NCBI GenBank assembly: GCA_038025085.1
Contig: CM076142.1
Location: 3,199,501-3,263,500 of the forward strand
Length of the DNA: 64,000 bases
Origin: Tetragonia tetragonoides
Taxonomy: Eukaryota; Streptophyta; Magnoliopsida; Caryophyllales; Aizoaceae
Reading direction: 5' to 3'
Shown here: one piece after another, positions 24,589-35,189 of the stretch
Layout: each line of letters begins with the position of its first letter
Numbering within the stretch: position 1 is the stretch's first letter
Notes under the pieces: generated by a model
Seen by the model: only the letters and a program-made list of their open reading frames with translations
Database searches by the model: none
Told to the model about the DNA's origin: nothing
Position numbers and translations under genes: made by a program

Positions 24589-24912
24589 CATGAAATCAGA
24601 TGGTTCAACAGCAATTGCAAAGGTAAATCACTTTGGAATCGGACACGCAGGGCTGCCTTTGTAGCGTCCATTTATGAAATCTGGCATGAACGCCATATGA
24701 GGGTCTTTCAGCAGAGGCATCGATCAGTGGATGAGATTGTAAGATGTATTCAACTTAATGTCTGTATTAGGTTGAGAGGTTTGTATAAAGAGAGAGCTTA
24801 TGCTGTTTTGAGTGAACTACGAGTATTGCACTACCCTTATTGGTATGTGCGTGTATTGTTTTTCCCATTCTGGGAGTTACTCAATGGAAATTTACCCTTT
24901 TTCTAAAAAAAA

Positions 24913-25194
24913 GTGTCAGAAAATGTTGTACATTAAGATCTTAGACCCCCATTTTATGCTGGTTACCATAACTCAGACTCGTTTACTTACTCGTAATGCA
25001 ATGCAATGCAAAAAAAAAGTGAGGTAGTATTTTGCTTCATAAACTAGTGGATAATCATCATTTTATTACAAAAGGGAGCAAAAATAAACAGAAAATTCAT
25101 TTTTTTCTTGGGTATAACCATACTATTTTTACTCCAAGTTCATCAATTGCAAGATCACTTTTTAAACAAAAGAACAAAGAAAAAAAAATCGCAG
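24913..25194. other. Short spacer after the LINE
   Basis: AT-rich sequence with an AATGCAATGCAATGC motif followed by nine A at about 25000-25018. No gene is visible. Confidence 0.35.
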
Positions 25195-25412
25195 AGTTGG
25201 GCTGGAATATTTGATGAATTTGGGCCGACGCCCATCGTACTCAAGCGGCTATCCATCAGATTTGGGTGACATCCGCAAGATCCCTAATTCCCTACCGCCC
25301 CTATATAAACCCAACTTCTTTCCAATTGTCTCATCGCCTTCCTAGGTTCATCTAATCTAATTAGGGTTTCAAATCAAAGCCCCATTATTAGCAATTTCTC
25401 TCTCCTCCATTC
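25195..25412 (+). promoter_or_regulatory. Promoter of a snoRNA host transcript: site II motifs, TATA box, telo-box, first donor
   Basis: In order: site II-type TGGGCT (25198-25203), TGGGCC (25221-25226) and reverse GCCCA (25230-25234); TATATAAA (25302-25309); a perfect telo-box TTAGGGTTT (25361-25369, reverse AAACCCTAA) in the leader; then a consensus splice donor TTC|GTAAGT at 25412/25413. Site II plus telo-box downstream of TATA is well known for plant ribosomal-protein and snoRNA genes. No protein-coding exon follows within 1.5 kb, so the transcript is inferred to be a non-coding host for the two snoRNAs downstream. Confidence 0.65.
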
Positions 25413-25814
25413 GTAAGTTCTTGTCAGTCGTTTTGAAATCGTTTTTGATCTTTGTTCTAGGTTTTAGATTGCTAATTGATTTTGTATTTTAATTTTATTT
25501 TTGTGTGGTGAATTCGAGATCTCCATTGAAGAAACACAACACAAGGCTTCATTTACTGGTTTATGTGGATTTCGATTCCCATTTGACTCGTTCCCTTGAA
25601 GCGACATCACTATGTGTTGCTCTTTTGTGTGTTATTCTTCGTCGCTTCAATTCGTTAAGCGTCGAAGAACATTAGGGCAGCTAAATTTCTTCTCTCTCTA
25701 ACCCCCACTCAAATCACTCTCTCTCCATTTTTTCTCAATCTTTTTCAATCTGATGAATTCGCTGTTTTCGATCTCGAATCATTGAATTGGATTTGAAATT
25801 CCAAAGAAAAGTAT

Positions 25815-25897
25815 GGCGGTGATGAGTCATTAACACAGACCTGTAATGATATGCGGAAATGATCGCAATTCATTATGAACATCTAAGGGACTGAGCC
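25815..25897 (+). ncRNA. C/D-box snoRNA, U25-like, copy A
   Basis: C box GTGATGA (25819-25825) and D box CTGA (25891-25894), bracketed by a short GGC/GCC terminal stem. Two guide stretches face neighbouring parts of 18S rRNA. CACAGACCTGT, just before a degenerate D' (ATGA), is complementary to ACAGGTCTGTG. GAACATCTAAGGG, just before the D box, is complementary to CCCTTAGATGTTC. Both targets lie in the conserved 18S stretch AACAGGTCTGTGATGCCCTT, about 14 nt apart by the D+5 rule (a G and a U). The first guide is the one used by vertebrate U25/SNORD25. It should direct 2'-O-methylation in the nucleolus with fibrillarin. Intron placement is inferred from the promoter upstream. Confidence 0.85.
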
Positions 25898-26472
25898 TTA
25901 CTTTTCTCACAAATTTTGTTACATTTTAATAGTTTTATTTAAATTCGTCTATTTCTGGGTTTACAATTAAGCTTTCACAATGGTGCCAATAATATTTAGC
26001 TGTTGGCATTATTTAGAGTGAACCCTAAAGAAATCTGGTTCCCCTCGCTATCCAGTGTTAACTTGTGTTGCATTTGGACGTTGGGTAACTAAATTTTTTT
26101 TTTTTTTAATTTGATCCATTTAACTTTTTCTTGATAAAACCCTTAATTTTTTATTGGGAGAAATCGACAATTTAATTCAATTAATGAAACATAATAAAAT
26201 TGGGGAAAATTGATTTTGCTGAAAGTTCAATGGCTTATGAAGTAATGCTTTGTTTAAATGGAAGATAGTTGGCATTGAATTGTTAGGAGAAAAAGGCTTC
26301 ATATACTGGTTTATGTGGATTTTGATTCCCATTTGACTCGTTCCCTTGAAGCAACATTGCTATGTGTTGCTCTTTTGTGTATTTTTCTTTGTCTCTTCAA
26401 TTTGTTAATTGATGAAGAACAATGAGGCAGCTAAATTTCTTCAATCTTAAAAATAAAATAAAAATAAAATAA

Positions 26473-26566
26473 AAAAAGGCGATGATGAGTCATTTAACAC
26501 AGACCTGTAATGATATGCGGATATGATCGCAATCATTAATGAACATCTAAGGGACTGAGCCTTTTT
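26473..26566 (+). ncRNA. C/D-box snoRNA, U25-like, copy B
   Basis: Second copy, with C box ATGATGA (26482-26488), D box CTGA (26555-26558) and an 8-bp perfect terminal stem AAAAAGGC (26473-26480) / GCCTTTTT (26559-26566). Both guide stretches, CACAGACCTGT and GAACATCTAAGGG, are identical to copy A, while the spacer between them has several changes (for example GCGGATATG for GCGGAAATG). Guides unchanged with spacers drifting is what a functional RNA would show. Confidence 0.85.
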
Positions 26567-27659
26567 AACTGTTAATTTGATTGAATGATTTTGGGAAGAA
26601 ATTGATGTTTCTTCGAAACTGAAGTTGATTGTGGAAATTTGATCTCATTTTGCCACTCAATGGCAATCTACTGATTAGACTGATGAAAGTATTTGAACCA
26701 AACGATGGATATGAACCCTAAGTATGATTCGACCTTATTATTACTCTAATCTGATTATTATTGCTAACTCTATTGAATTTGAAAGATGGAAAAAGTCCAA
26801 GCTGAACTCAACAGGAAAAATTGAGGATGAATCGAAAATTATGAAATCTATCCTGGTAATATTGTGCAAATAATTTGATCAATGTGCAAGGGTTTAAATT
26901 TAAGTTTATCATTAAAAATGGGAATGCTTGCCTCAATTAATCATAATCTGGAAGTTTATTATCAGAGTAAATAATTGCAGACTTGAGTATGGGACAAGGT
27001 GAAATTATTAGATGGTTGTGATTTGTGAAATTATTGATTGCTGTGGGGAAAAGCTGTTAAAATAAATAGTTTGAAAAATCACTGTACCAATGAGCATTGT
27101 ATGCAATTTTACTATGGTCAATTTGATTGAAATTCAATCTGAACAAATTTCGTAGCATGTCATTTAGATCAAGAATATTAGAAGGGTATATTTAAGAAGA
27201 TTTAGTTTATTAGTCTACTATAAACTAAATTCACGCAAGTTGTTGTGCAAATTTTGTTGTCGCTATTTTGATCTTGAAGAGGAATGATGGGCCATATTTA
27301 TATATCAGGGCTTGAATGTATACTTTTGGACTCGGAAATAATATCAAGTTGGGCCTTCAATTCAACGAGGATCTTTACTGTAAATGAACCCAATGCTTTC
27401 ATGGCCAATCTCAAAGGCTATGACAGGGTTTAGAATCCAGAGTTCAGTTATTCCTCAGTGGCCAGTTGGCCACACTCAAACCGCATCAGTGCTTACGACT
27501 TAGAGTGGAAAATATGATGTGCATTTGATGTTTAGAGACCTTTATAGCCGTCATAATCAAGCAAAACAGCACACTCTACTCTCTGGTCAATCGGTCATCA
27601 TTCTGCTTGTGGAGGTTACACTACACTCATTCAATAATGATGTTCCTTGAGCCTAGTCG
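26567..27659. other. Non-coding region downstream of the snoRNAs
   Basis: No ORF or further C/D or H/ACA motif that I can support. The 3' end of the inferred snoRNA host transcript probably lies here. No terminator-like signal stands out. Confidence 0.3.
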
Positions 27660-27837
27660 GGATCCTCTACTGTTGCTAAAAGAATAGTAGAGTACTTTTC
27701 TTCAAATTTCTACCATTGGATTAGAGGGGTTGGGCTTTTCACCATTGGATAGAGGGTGTGGGTTTTTGAAATTTAAACAGTTAGAGGAGAGAGAGAAAAA
27801 AAAAAGAACAGTAGAGTGCTGTAACAGTAGAGGATCC
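27660..27837. mobile_element. Inverted-repeat MITE-like element
   Basis: A 178-bp element with perfect ends GGATCCTCTACTGTT / AACAGTAGAGGATCC and a second inner inverted pair (AATAGTAGAGTAC / CAGTAGAGTGC). The interior shares ACCATTGGATTAGAGGGG with the element at 13302-13461. No clear target-site duplication was found. Confidence 0.7.
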
Positions 27838-28430
27838 AAAGCCATATGGATATGGTGGAAACTTCAACTAAAGGAATTCCACATAACACAAGTAGAAGTT
27901 TAGAATATTACCCACATAAACTATCCAATAGTGGGAAATTTGGAGAGATGTGATTTGAATCTAAATTAGTGGGTTAATCAATGTAATCTCAATGAACTTG
28001 TGTGTTGTCCTGAAGAAGGTAGGCTTATTTAATATTTATAATGGTGTCAAAACTAATGTCGAATGGAGGCAACTTTGATGTGGTATTTGGAGTAGTAAGA
28101 GGCCCATAAATATATCGTTCCCAAAATGATTTCCAAATAAGGGGCATACTGAATCTCACAATGGGAAATCGACCTATCTCTAGATTGGAGAATTGAAATA
28201 GGAGCCACGTGTGAGGGAAATCTAAAGTTAATTTAAATGTGAGTGTCTCATTTTGTAAGAAATGAAAGTTGTACAACTGCAAAAATTGATACCAAAATGC
28301 ATACGTAGTCCAAATATGTGATATCGCAATTTTGAGATATTTAGTATATAGGATGCGTTTATGATAGAAATATTTGAAATTAGTCTGTATTAGTAATCAA
28401 AACTTTGATTGATAAAATCAAGATCCGTAT
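27838..28430. other. Gene-free spacer
   Basis: AT-rich sequence. A minus-strand reading frame at 28025-28282 has no recognisable domain and no support. Nothing else is visible. Confidence 0.3.
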
Positions 28431-29010
28431 CCGAATCTGACCCAAATCGAATCGGAACCGAACCGTTCACAACCGAAACCTATTTGATTCGAACTAAACA
28501 CAAACCGATCTAAACCGAACATGACCCGAAACCAAAATAAATCGAACCTGAATTGGTTAAACGTTATTATTTAATGGAAATAATTATTTTTTACCAAAGA
28601 ATTTAAAGATTATACAATAAAGCTTATTTAGTGTTAACCCAATTTGGTGATCTGAATGGAAATTTGAGAATGGAGGCTCAAAATAAAGCTTGACCCAAAA
28701 TTGACCCGACAGTTCGGACCTGTATACGAACTCGATCTGAAATTACACAAACCGATTTTAATCCGACCCAAAAGTAACCGACTTTTTAAACAAAAACCAA
28801 TCTGATATTGACCCGACCCGTATGAATCGACCCGACATGATCCGAAAAGGTACAAATCCGAATAAACCCGAGCCCGAAGTACAATCTGAACTCGACCCGT
28901 ACCCAAAGTACAATCCGAACACGACCCGTACCCGAGTATAAGTCGACCCAATTAGACCCGAACCGAAATTAACCCGACCCGAAACCGATCCGATTGACCC
29001 ATTTACCAGG
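28431..29010. repeat. Degenerate (ACCCGA)-type low-complexity repeat tract
   Basis: About 580 bp dominated by variants of GACCCGA, AACCGAA and CCGACCCG. Such CCGAACCCGA-like repeats are common in plant intergenic DNA. The Gly/Ser-rich minus-strand reading frames across it are by-products of the repeat. Confidence 0.7.
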
Positions 29011-30002
29011 TCTACTAGCATACTATGAAGGTATATGCAGCTTGCTAAATTAAATAATCCTTCAACCTTTCACCCCTGAAAAAAAATTGTTACCTTCGAA
29101 ATAAATGAAAAAAGAGAAGGTAGGAAAGAGTTTTCAATCTATCAAGCAAAGCCATAAGAGATGTCCGTACGTGATTTGGCCAAACTTAATACAACAATCT
29201 TGATTCAGAAGTTCAATATGAGTATTTTCAAAAGGAAATTGCGTAATCTAGAGTAAATAAAAGAGTTAGACTATTAATCACTTAGTAAGATAATGTGTCG
29301 TAATCTATACTTGCATAAAATCTTGTTCCTTTTCAATGTAAAAAAAGGATTGCGTATAATTAGACGCAATAAAAGTCGTTGATTCATACAAACATAATCG
29401 AAATCATTAACTGTCAACATAATCGAAATCGTTATGTGTCAACTATATTGATTATTGATCAAATAGAGAACATATTGTCATGAAGACACAAACTCAGTGT
29501 GGGATGCCAACAAAAATTGTATGGATGAGCAGTGATGCTTCCATGAATAGCAAAGTCGCCCTTTCATATGGATGATGATAAATTGATACCAAATATCTAC
29601 TGCAAGTTTACAACGGTCAATTACGGGGAGGAAAGTGACAGATCATCATCAAGGTAGTTGATGAGGCCCAAGGGTAACTTTAGAGCAATTTCATTTAGCG
29701 CGGTTTTGGCAGGTTATGTCCTAATCAATCAATCAATAATAATAATAATCAGAGAATCAATAAACATAAAATCCAAAAGTTGGGCCAAGAAATTAAATTA
29801 AATTAAAAAGGAATATCCAAATATTGACAAATTTGGGGACACAGCGAGTGCTAGCAGTAACATCTTTCATTGGAGAAGTAAACAATCTGATCTTTCTCTA
29901 CCTACATTCTTTCTTTCTCTCTCTCTCCTTCCTAGAGCTTAAAATAAAGTGTGTGTTGTGCGTGTACTTCTCTAGTCTTAGAGTATGTGCTTTGTTTATT
30001 AA
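29011..30002. other. Gene-free spacer
   Basis: No gene is visible. A short AAT microsatellite lies near 29737-29748 and a CT-rich tract near 29910-29930. Confidence 0.3.
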
Positions 30003-30279
30003 GTGCTTGTTTGGTTGACACACAACTAACATGGGAAGTACAACTTTATTTGACAAAAAAACTTAGGAATTAACTTCCCATGATAAGTCACTTCCTCTAA
30101 AATGGAGAATGTCACTTACCAAGCCCCCCTAGGTAAGTACTACTTCTCACATCACTTCCCATGAATTCAAAGTTTCTTAGTGCAACCAAACAAGTTTGGG
30201 CACTTCCCATGATTTTATATTTCCCATGAATTAATACTTCCCATGGGAACTCACTTCCCTAATTCAACCAAACAAACAC
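30003..30279. mobile_element. Tourist-like PIF/Harbinger MITE with TAA TSD
   Basis: A 277-bp element with ends GTGCTTGTTTGGTTGA and complementary TCAACCAAACAAACAC, flanked by TAA at 30000-30002 and 30280-30282. The interior repeats ACTTCCCATG several times in both orientations. It has no coding capacity. Confidence 0.85.
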
Positions 30280-30282
30280 TAA

Positions 30283-31420
30283 GTATAACTTGCGTGTTTG
30301 ACCCTTCAATAATAGCCGCTGCTTTCAAATACTGTAAACCTTAACTATTTTCCCAATGACACTTTTGCCCCTCTTCTTTATATTGTTTCCCTCCATTTAG
30401 TTTTATTGACATAATCCTAGTGAGAAATTTGAGATTTGATGGAATTGCAAGACAACCCTAATATTTTGGTAATATATGATTTAAATGTGAAAATTAAACA
30501 AACATTCTAGTTATGGGAGGTGCTAAAATGTTACTTATTTAGCTGAAGAAAATGCTCAAACTATTTTTATTCACAGAAATATTATTGTCACGTGTCATGT
30601 TTTGCACCCAAAACAATGTTATACAGACTTTTACCCAAAAGTAAAACTATTATCATAATGTTATGAGCTTATAGTAGCATTTGTAAATTCTTAAGGTACT
30701 TACCAATTTCGAAATGCCAAGTGATAGAGTATTAATATTACCCTTTTAATGATGTGAGGTTTTTTTTAAACTAAAATTAAAATGAATTAATCTGAAATGA
30801 ATTAATCTGATTAATTTGAACTTACATGAACCAAATTAATAATATGTTGCAAAACATATATGACTTGACCAAGCTAACATGAAGGTGAAAAAACACACCA
30901 TTATCATAAAACTTGCGGAATAGTTTATTAGGTATGCGATTTCTTTATTTTAGTTAGAGTTTAGTACCAACCAAACTAAACGCTTTAGTGGTTTTAGAAG
31001 GTCCATCCATAAAACAAATGAAAAAAAAAGTAGAAGAAGCTAATAGATAACCAAAAATTGTCCTTTATATTGAAAACAACAATAGACTATTGAATATGAT
31101 TTCTAACACAATTTTAAAAAAAAAAAATCATACTCAACTAATCTTCAAATATTTTCTTTCTCATAAACTTATAAAAAAAAAAGAAGCCAACATTGCATTA
31201 TTGGAGGGAGAGATATTTAATTTCCTTTACCTTAAAAAATCCACAGTGAAGGACAAAAGTGGAAACTGAGAAAACTTGTTCTCACAGGTCAAAACAAGAA
31301 TAGGAAACACCGCCTCTAATCTCTCTTATTATCAACACGGACACAGCTTTCAAGTTTGACCCTACTCTGACTTCCCTTTTACTTAATCCCCTTCCCCTCT
31401 TTCTCTCTCCTCCTCTGTTT
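30283..31420. other. Spacer upstream of the PP2C pseudogene
   Basis: AT-rich, no gene. Several A-tracts lie at 31020-31190. Confidence 0.3.
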
Positions 31421-31580
31421 TCCTCCTTTATATACCTCCTCCTCCCACCCATTCTCTCTCCTCCCATTCATAAGTCATAACAACACTCAAAAATAACTCA
31501 AACCCAATTCACAAAACTCTCTAACAAACAAAACCCAGAAACCATTTCAACAATTATTCACAGGTTACAACATAAAAATC
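31421..31580 (+). promoter_or_regulatory. TATA box and leader of the PP2C pseudogene
   Basis: TATATA at 31429-31434 lies about 150 bp before the ATG at 31581, with a CT-rich leader between. The promoter region therefore looks intact although the coding sequence is broken. Confidence 0.5.
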
Positions 31581-33440
31581 ATGTCTTGTACCGTTGCTGT
31601 ATCAAATTCCCCTGTTTTCTCACCATCACATAGGCAAACAATTACTTCATCTCTATTCTCATCTTCTCTCTCTCCTCGCGCTCTCTCTCCTCTCTCTTCA
31701 AACCCTTTTCGCCAGAATATCACTGCAGATGGTCCTTCAACTTCAGGATCTTCACCACCATCAGCTTTGTTGAAGAGGAAAAGACCCATGAGACTTGATA
31801 TTCCAATTATGCCGTTAGGGTTTGGAGCTCCTGCTACGCCTAGACCGTCTCAGGATGCGACGGTTGAAGAAGAGAGAGATGGGTTTTATTCAGTTTGTTG
31901 TAAGAAAGGTAGGAGAGCTGCTATGGAGGATCGCTTCTCTGCTGTGCTTGAAATTTTTTAAGGAAACCCTAAACAGGTACTAATTTTTATGTTATTTTAA
32001 ATATTTTAATTGTGTTTTTTGATTTGGGCATTTGGGATTTTTGCTTGAATTTGGAGCTATATTTGGTTTGCAAGAGAGATAAAGTATGTGCCTTTGATGC
32101 TTTGGTAATTGGGTGAATGATTGTGAATTCAAATTCCTGGATTAGGGTTTCGCAAGAAATTTGTTGGAGCGAAAAAGTTGTGATTTTGTTGAGTTTGAGG
32201 AGGGTTTGTGTAGGTAGCTAAAGTTGGTAACTTGAAATGAATTATTTGTGCTATCTGCTGTGGGAAAAAATCTGATGAGTTTAATAGAAACTAGATTGGG
32301 GAAATAGTGGTCTATAGTATTGAAACCACATTTGTGAAGGATATGGTTTTGGATTATCATCAAATTAGTGAAGAGCTTAACATTGTCCTATGAACTTAAA
32401 TTGATTGCTTCAATTGATGAAGATTAAAATAATGGATAAGTACCTTGATTATTTCTGGTTTTCAATCGGCTGTAATTGGTATACAAGTATATCTGACATG
32501 TTATGGTACAATGTGTATATGCAGGCTTTCTTTGGTGTGTTCGACGGTCATGGCGGAGCAAAAGCTGCAGAATTTGCAGCTGCGAATATAGAGAAGAACA
32601 TCATGGCTGAAGTAGTAAAGACGGATGAGGACAATATCGAGGAGGCAGTTAAACAAGGCTATTTGAAAACAGATTCTGACTTCCTTAACGAAGAGCTGAG
32701 TGGCGGGTCTTGCGCTGTCACAGCTTTGATCACTCACGGGAACCTTGTTGTGTCGAATGCTGGTGATTGTCGCGCTGTCATGAGCAGAGGTGGTGTGGCA
32801 GAGGCCCTCACAACTGACCATCGGCCATCCCGGCAAGATGAGAAGGATAGAGTTGAGGCCAAGGTAAGAATGTTACTCCATGATTGTATTAATTTGATCT
32901 TACTTTGAAGTGCTAAATTAGTATTAAGATGTTTGAGTATAAGCTGTGACTAATTGGATGTAAAATCGATTTCTTTTTGTAGGGTTGATACATAGATTCT
33001 TATAATGGTGTGTGGAGAATCCAAGGATCTCTTGCAGTGTCCAGAGAGGAATCGGGGACAGACAACTTAAGCAATGGGTAACTGCTGAGCCTGAGACCAA
33101 AGTTGTCAAAATCAGAACCGATGATGAGTTCTTAATCCTGGCTTCTGACGGTTTATGGGATAAGGTAATGAGTCTTGAACAATATGCAGTCCTAAGATTT
33201 GTTCTCAATTGTGTTTCTGACCGTTGCGAATGATGAGTGATTATGTTCGCTAATTCGTTTTTGTTATGTTTCCAGGTCACTAATCAGGAAGCAGTTGATA
33301 TTGCTCGTCCTTTATGCACTGGCAGTAACAAACTGCAGCCCCTTGTCGCATGCAAAAAACTTGTGGATATCTCGGTTTCTCGAGGATCTTTTGATGTTGT
33401 TAGTGTAATGGTGATACAGTTGGAGCGATATATTGAGTGA
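31581..33440 (+). pseudogene. Clade-B (AP2C-type) protein phosphatase 2C, disabled
   Basis: A PP2C Ser/Thr phosphatase of the plant group that inactivates MAP kinases. Exons by splice signals: 31581-31976, 32525-32863, 32983-33164, 33276-33440; all donors and acceptors are GT-AG. Exon 1 ends in CKKGRRAAMEDRFSAVLEIF, then an in-frame TAA (31959-31961) before GNPKQ. Exon 2 carries the metal-site [15 protein letters not shown] and NAGDCRAV. Exon 3 opens with GGT TGA (TGA 32986-32988) where the family has Gly-Gly. At about 33042-33049 an extra GA puts AVSR out of frame with IGDRQLKQW; removing 2 nt would make the exon a multiple of three. Exon 4 reads SRGSFDVVSVMVIQL where relatives have SFDDVSVM or SFDDISVM. 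The lesions are separate, so one sequencing error cannot explain them. Truncated products could still be made; the N-terminal 126 aa is basic and Ser/Pro-rich. Confidence 0.88.
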
Positions 33441-34450
33441 CTCCAATTTTCTAGAGAACAAAATTGAACTAGCCTTAACACAGGTGACACAAATGTCTTG
33501 CTCATAGAGTAGGGAAACATTGCTATGGTGGTAGCTTGGCGCAATTTTCTCAGATTCAGTTCCTCGTTCGAGACATCATAGATTTAGTGGTAGCTAGGAT
33601 TAATCTAATTGTTCAATTAATTATTCTTTTGGGGCTATTCCCCCCTGGAAACAATAAGTGATAGGAGTAGATAACACATAAAGTCATTGATTCACCATTG
33701 TATAAAATCTTTAGTTTAATCTTGTAGTACTTGCAGATATCTCAATGACAAATGAAATGCTAGTTTTGGTGACGAAAGTGCATTTGAGTCCTCTATTGTC
33801 AAGCTGATCTTTGTGAGCTTGGTCTTACTGTGAACATCGAGTTGTTTGGATCTTCAGTCTCCTTCAAACATTTCCTATATCCTAGTTCCTTAGCACTGTT
33901 GGGATAAATTGCATGATGTTGATTGGAACGATTCGTTCAATGTGGTGTTGCCTCGTTTCGCTTCTTTGGTTTATTGGATCCTTCCATGAGAGAGGGAGAA
34001 GAAATTGGAACTCAGCTCTCTAGAAGTACACAAGTTATCATCATCTGTACATAATCTTATGAATGAGATGTGTGAAACCTTATTTCGGCGCGCTAACACT
34101 AATTTCAGTTTCCAAACTAGATTTTTTCTTCTGAAGGATCCATGAGATTTGAGTTCGTGTTGTTTTGATGCTAATATGACATAGTCTATGCTCTGAATTC
34201 AGATCTTTTTAGCGTGATAACAGTTGTAATCTTGTAGCAAATGCTGTCATAGATTACGAAACTCAATTGAAGTATAGTATCTCAGAATCTTTCCATCCAT
34301 CCATGCTCTGAATTGAAGGTTGCAATAAAACTCAGAGAATCGAGTTACATGTCATTGAGGATTTATTGGTCTTAGATCAGATTTTCAGTAGAAACAAAAT
34401 AGATACTCAGCTCACGTTTGCAAATCAAATCGGATCTTACTATAATAAGA
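33441..34450. other. 3' flank of the PP2C pseudogene
   Basis: AT-rich; probably contains the former 3' UTR. No gene or clear repeat is visible. Confidence 0.3.
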
Positions 34451-34628
34451 GGGAAAATGTTTGGTTGACCCAGTGGGTATATAACCCACACTCCCTTTGT
34501 ATCTATCTCTCTCTTACCTTAAATGCTCTTTTTTGAAAATAGAGGGGAGAGAAATTGAAAATAGAGGAGAGAGATAGAAACATAGGAGAGGTGGGTTGCC
34601 AACCCAATGGGTTGATATATCATTCTCC
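34451..34628. mobile_element. Mutator-like MITE, copy 1 (same family as 46111-46286)
   Basis: Imperfect ends GGGAAAATG and CATTCTCC. Inside, GGTTGACCCAGTGGGT and CAACCCAATGGGTTG mirror each other. The whole 178 bp matches the element at 46111-46286 in the opposite orientation. Flanks TAATAAGA / TAGTAAGA differ at one of eight positions. Confidence 0.7.
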
Positions 34629-34679
34629 TAGTAAGAGTGTGGACAGTAGACACATTAAACATGCGTGTAATTGATAATA

Positions 34680-34770
34680 TATGCTTCATCAAAGCATGCA
34701 TGTTCATAAAAAAAAACATTATTATAATAATCATTATTATTGCTATAATAATAATCATCATTATTATGCA
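34680..34770. repeat. (ATT/AAT)n imperfect microsatellite
   Basis: ATTATTATAATAATCATTATT-like text that is nearly self-complementary. The minus-strand Ile/Met-rich reading frame here is a by-product. Confidence 0.75.
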
Positions 34771-35189
34771 TAGAAGAGTCAATTTCTTGCTCAGTCTGAG
34801 TGGCTGACCTCACAACTCACAAGCGTTATGCTTTTTCCTTGCTTTCATACCCAGTATGCGTTCACATTCGATCAAAAGATTCAAATTACGTAAAATCATT
34901 GATTATTTCTTGATTTCTTGTTTTAAACGACATAATACTAATGTAAACGCATTGAAAATGGGCAAAAATTAAGTAACCCATGAAAATGGACCTTGTGGGC
35001 TTGCTTTTTCTTTTTTCATTTTTCTTCTGTTAACCCTTATATAATTAGCATCAAATGGGTGAAACAATAAGAATTCAAAATTACTTTCGAGTTCATCTTA
35101 CTACATTTATAAAAAAATAAAATAAGTAGGCCTCATTTTCTTGAGTGAAGCATTAAGAAGTTGATGGGGGAGTATATTGATCTCCTAAG

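Larger units (their letters stand above)
19800..24910 (+). mobile_element. L1-clade LINE retrotransposon, near full length but inactivated
   Basis: A single non-LTR element of about 5.1 kb with ORF1 (nucleic-acid-binding, zinc knuckle) followed by ORF2 (endonuclease, reverse transcriptase, zf-RVT). It ends in a short A-tract near 24905-24912 (TTTTTCTAAAAAAAAG). No LTRs flank it. The reading frames carry at least three stops and three frameshifts, so it cannot be autonomous, but the RT frame is open for 622 codons, which suggests fairly recent insertion. I could not identify a target-site duplication, so both ends are approximate. It inserted in the same orientation as the upstream MORF8-like gene. 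Confidence 0.92.
25543..26566 (+). repeat. Tandem duplication carrying the two snoRNAs
   Basis: Unit A (25543-25897) and unit B (26293-26566) share a 150-bp leader starting AAGGCTTCATNTACTGGT and running through TTCCCTTGAAGC to GCAGCTAAATTTCTTC, then a C/D snoRNA. Unit A has about 130 bp between leader and snoRNA; in unit B this is an A-rich (AAAAT)n spacer of about 40 bp. The leader itself encodes no recognised RNA. An 8-bp complementary pair GAAGCGAC/GTCGCTTC in unit A is not kept in unit B. Confidence 0.85.

Noticed and set aside
25555..25690. H/ACA snoRNA in the duplicated leader
   Set aside because: One 8-bp stem exists in unit A but is not conserved in unit B, and no H box plus ACA could be placed with correct spacing.
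28634..29021. Two overlapping minus-strand ORFs (87-105 aa)
   Set aside because: They arise from degenerate ACCCGA repeats; Gly/Ser-rich translations without domain features.
33012..33233. Treating the PP2C exon 3 frame as a separate small gene
   Set aside because: It is the correct frame of the phosphatase after the 2-nt insertion, with family motifs continuing from exon 2.
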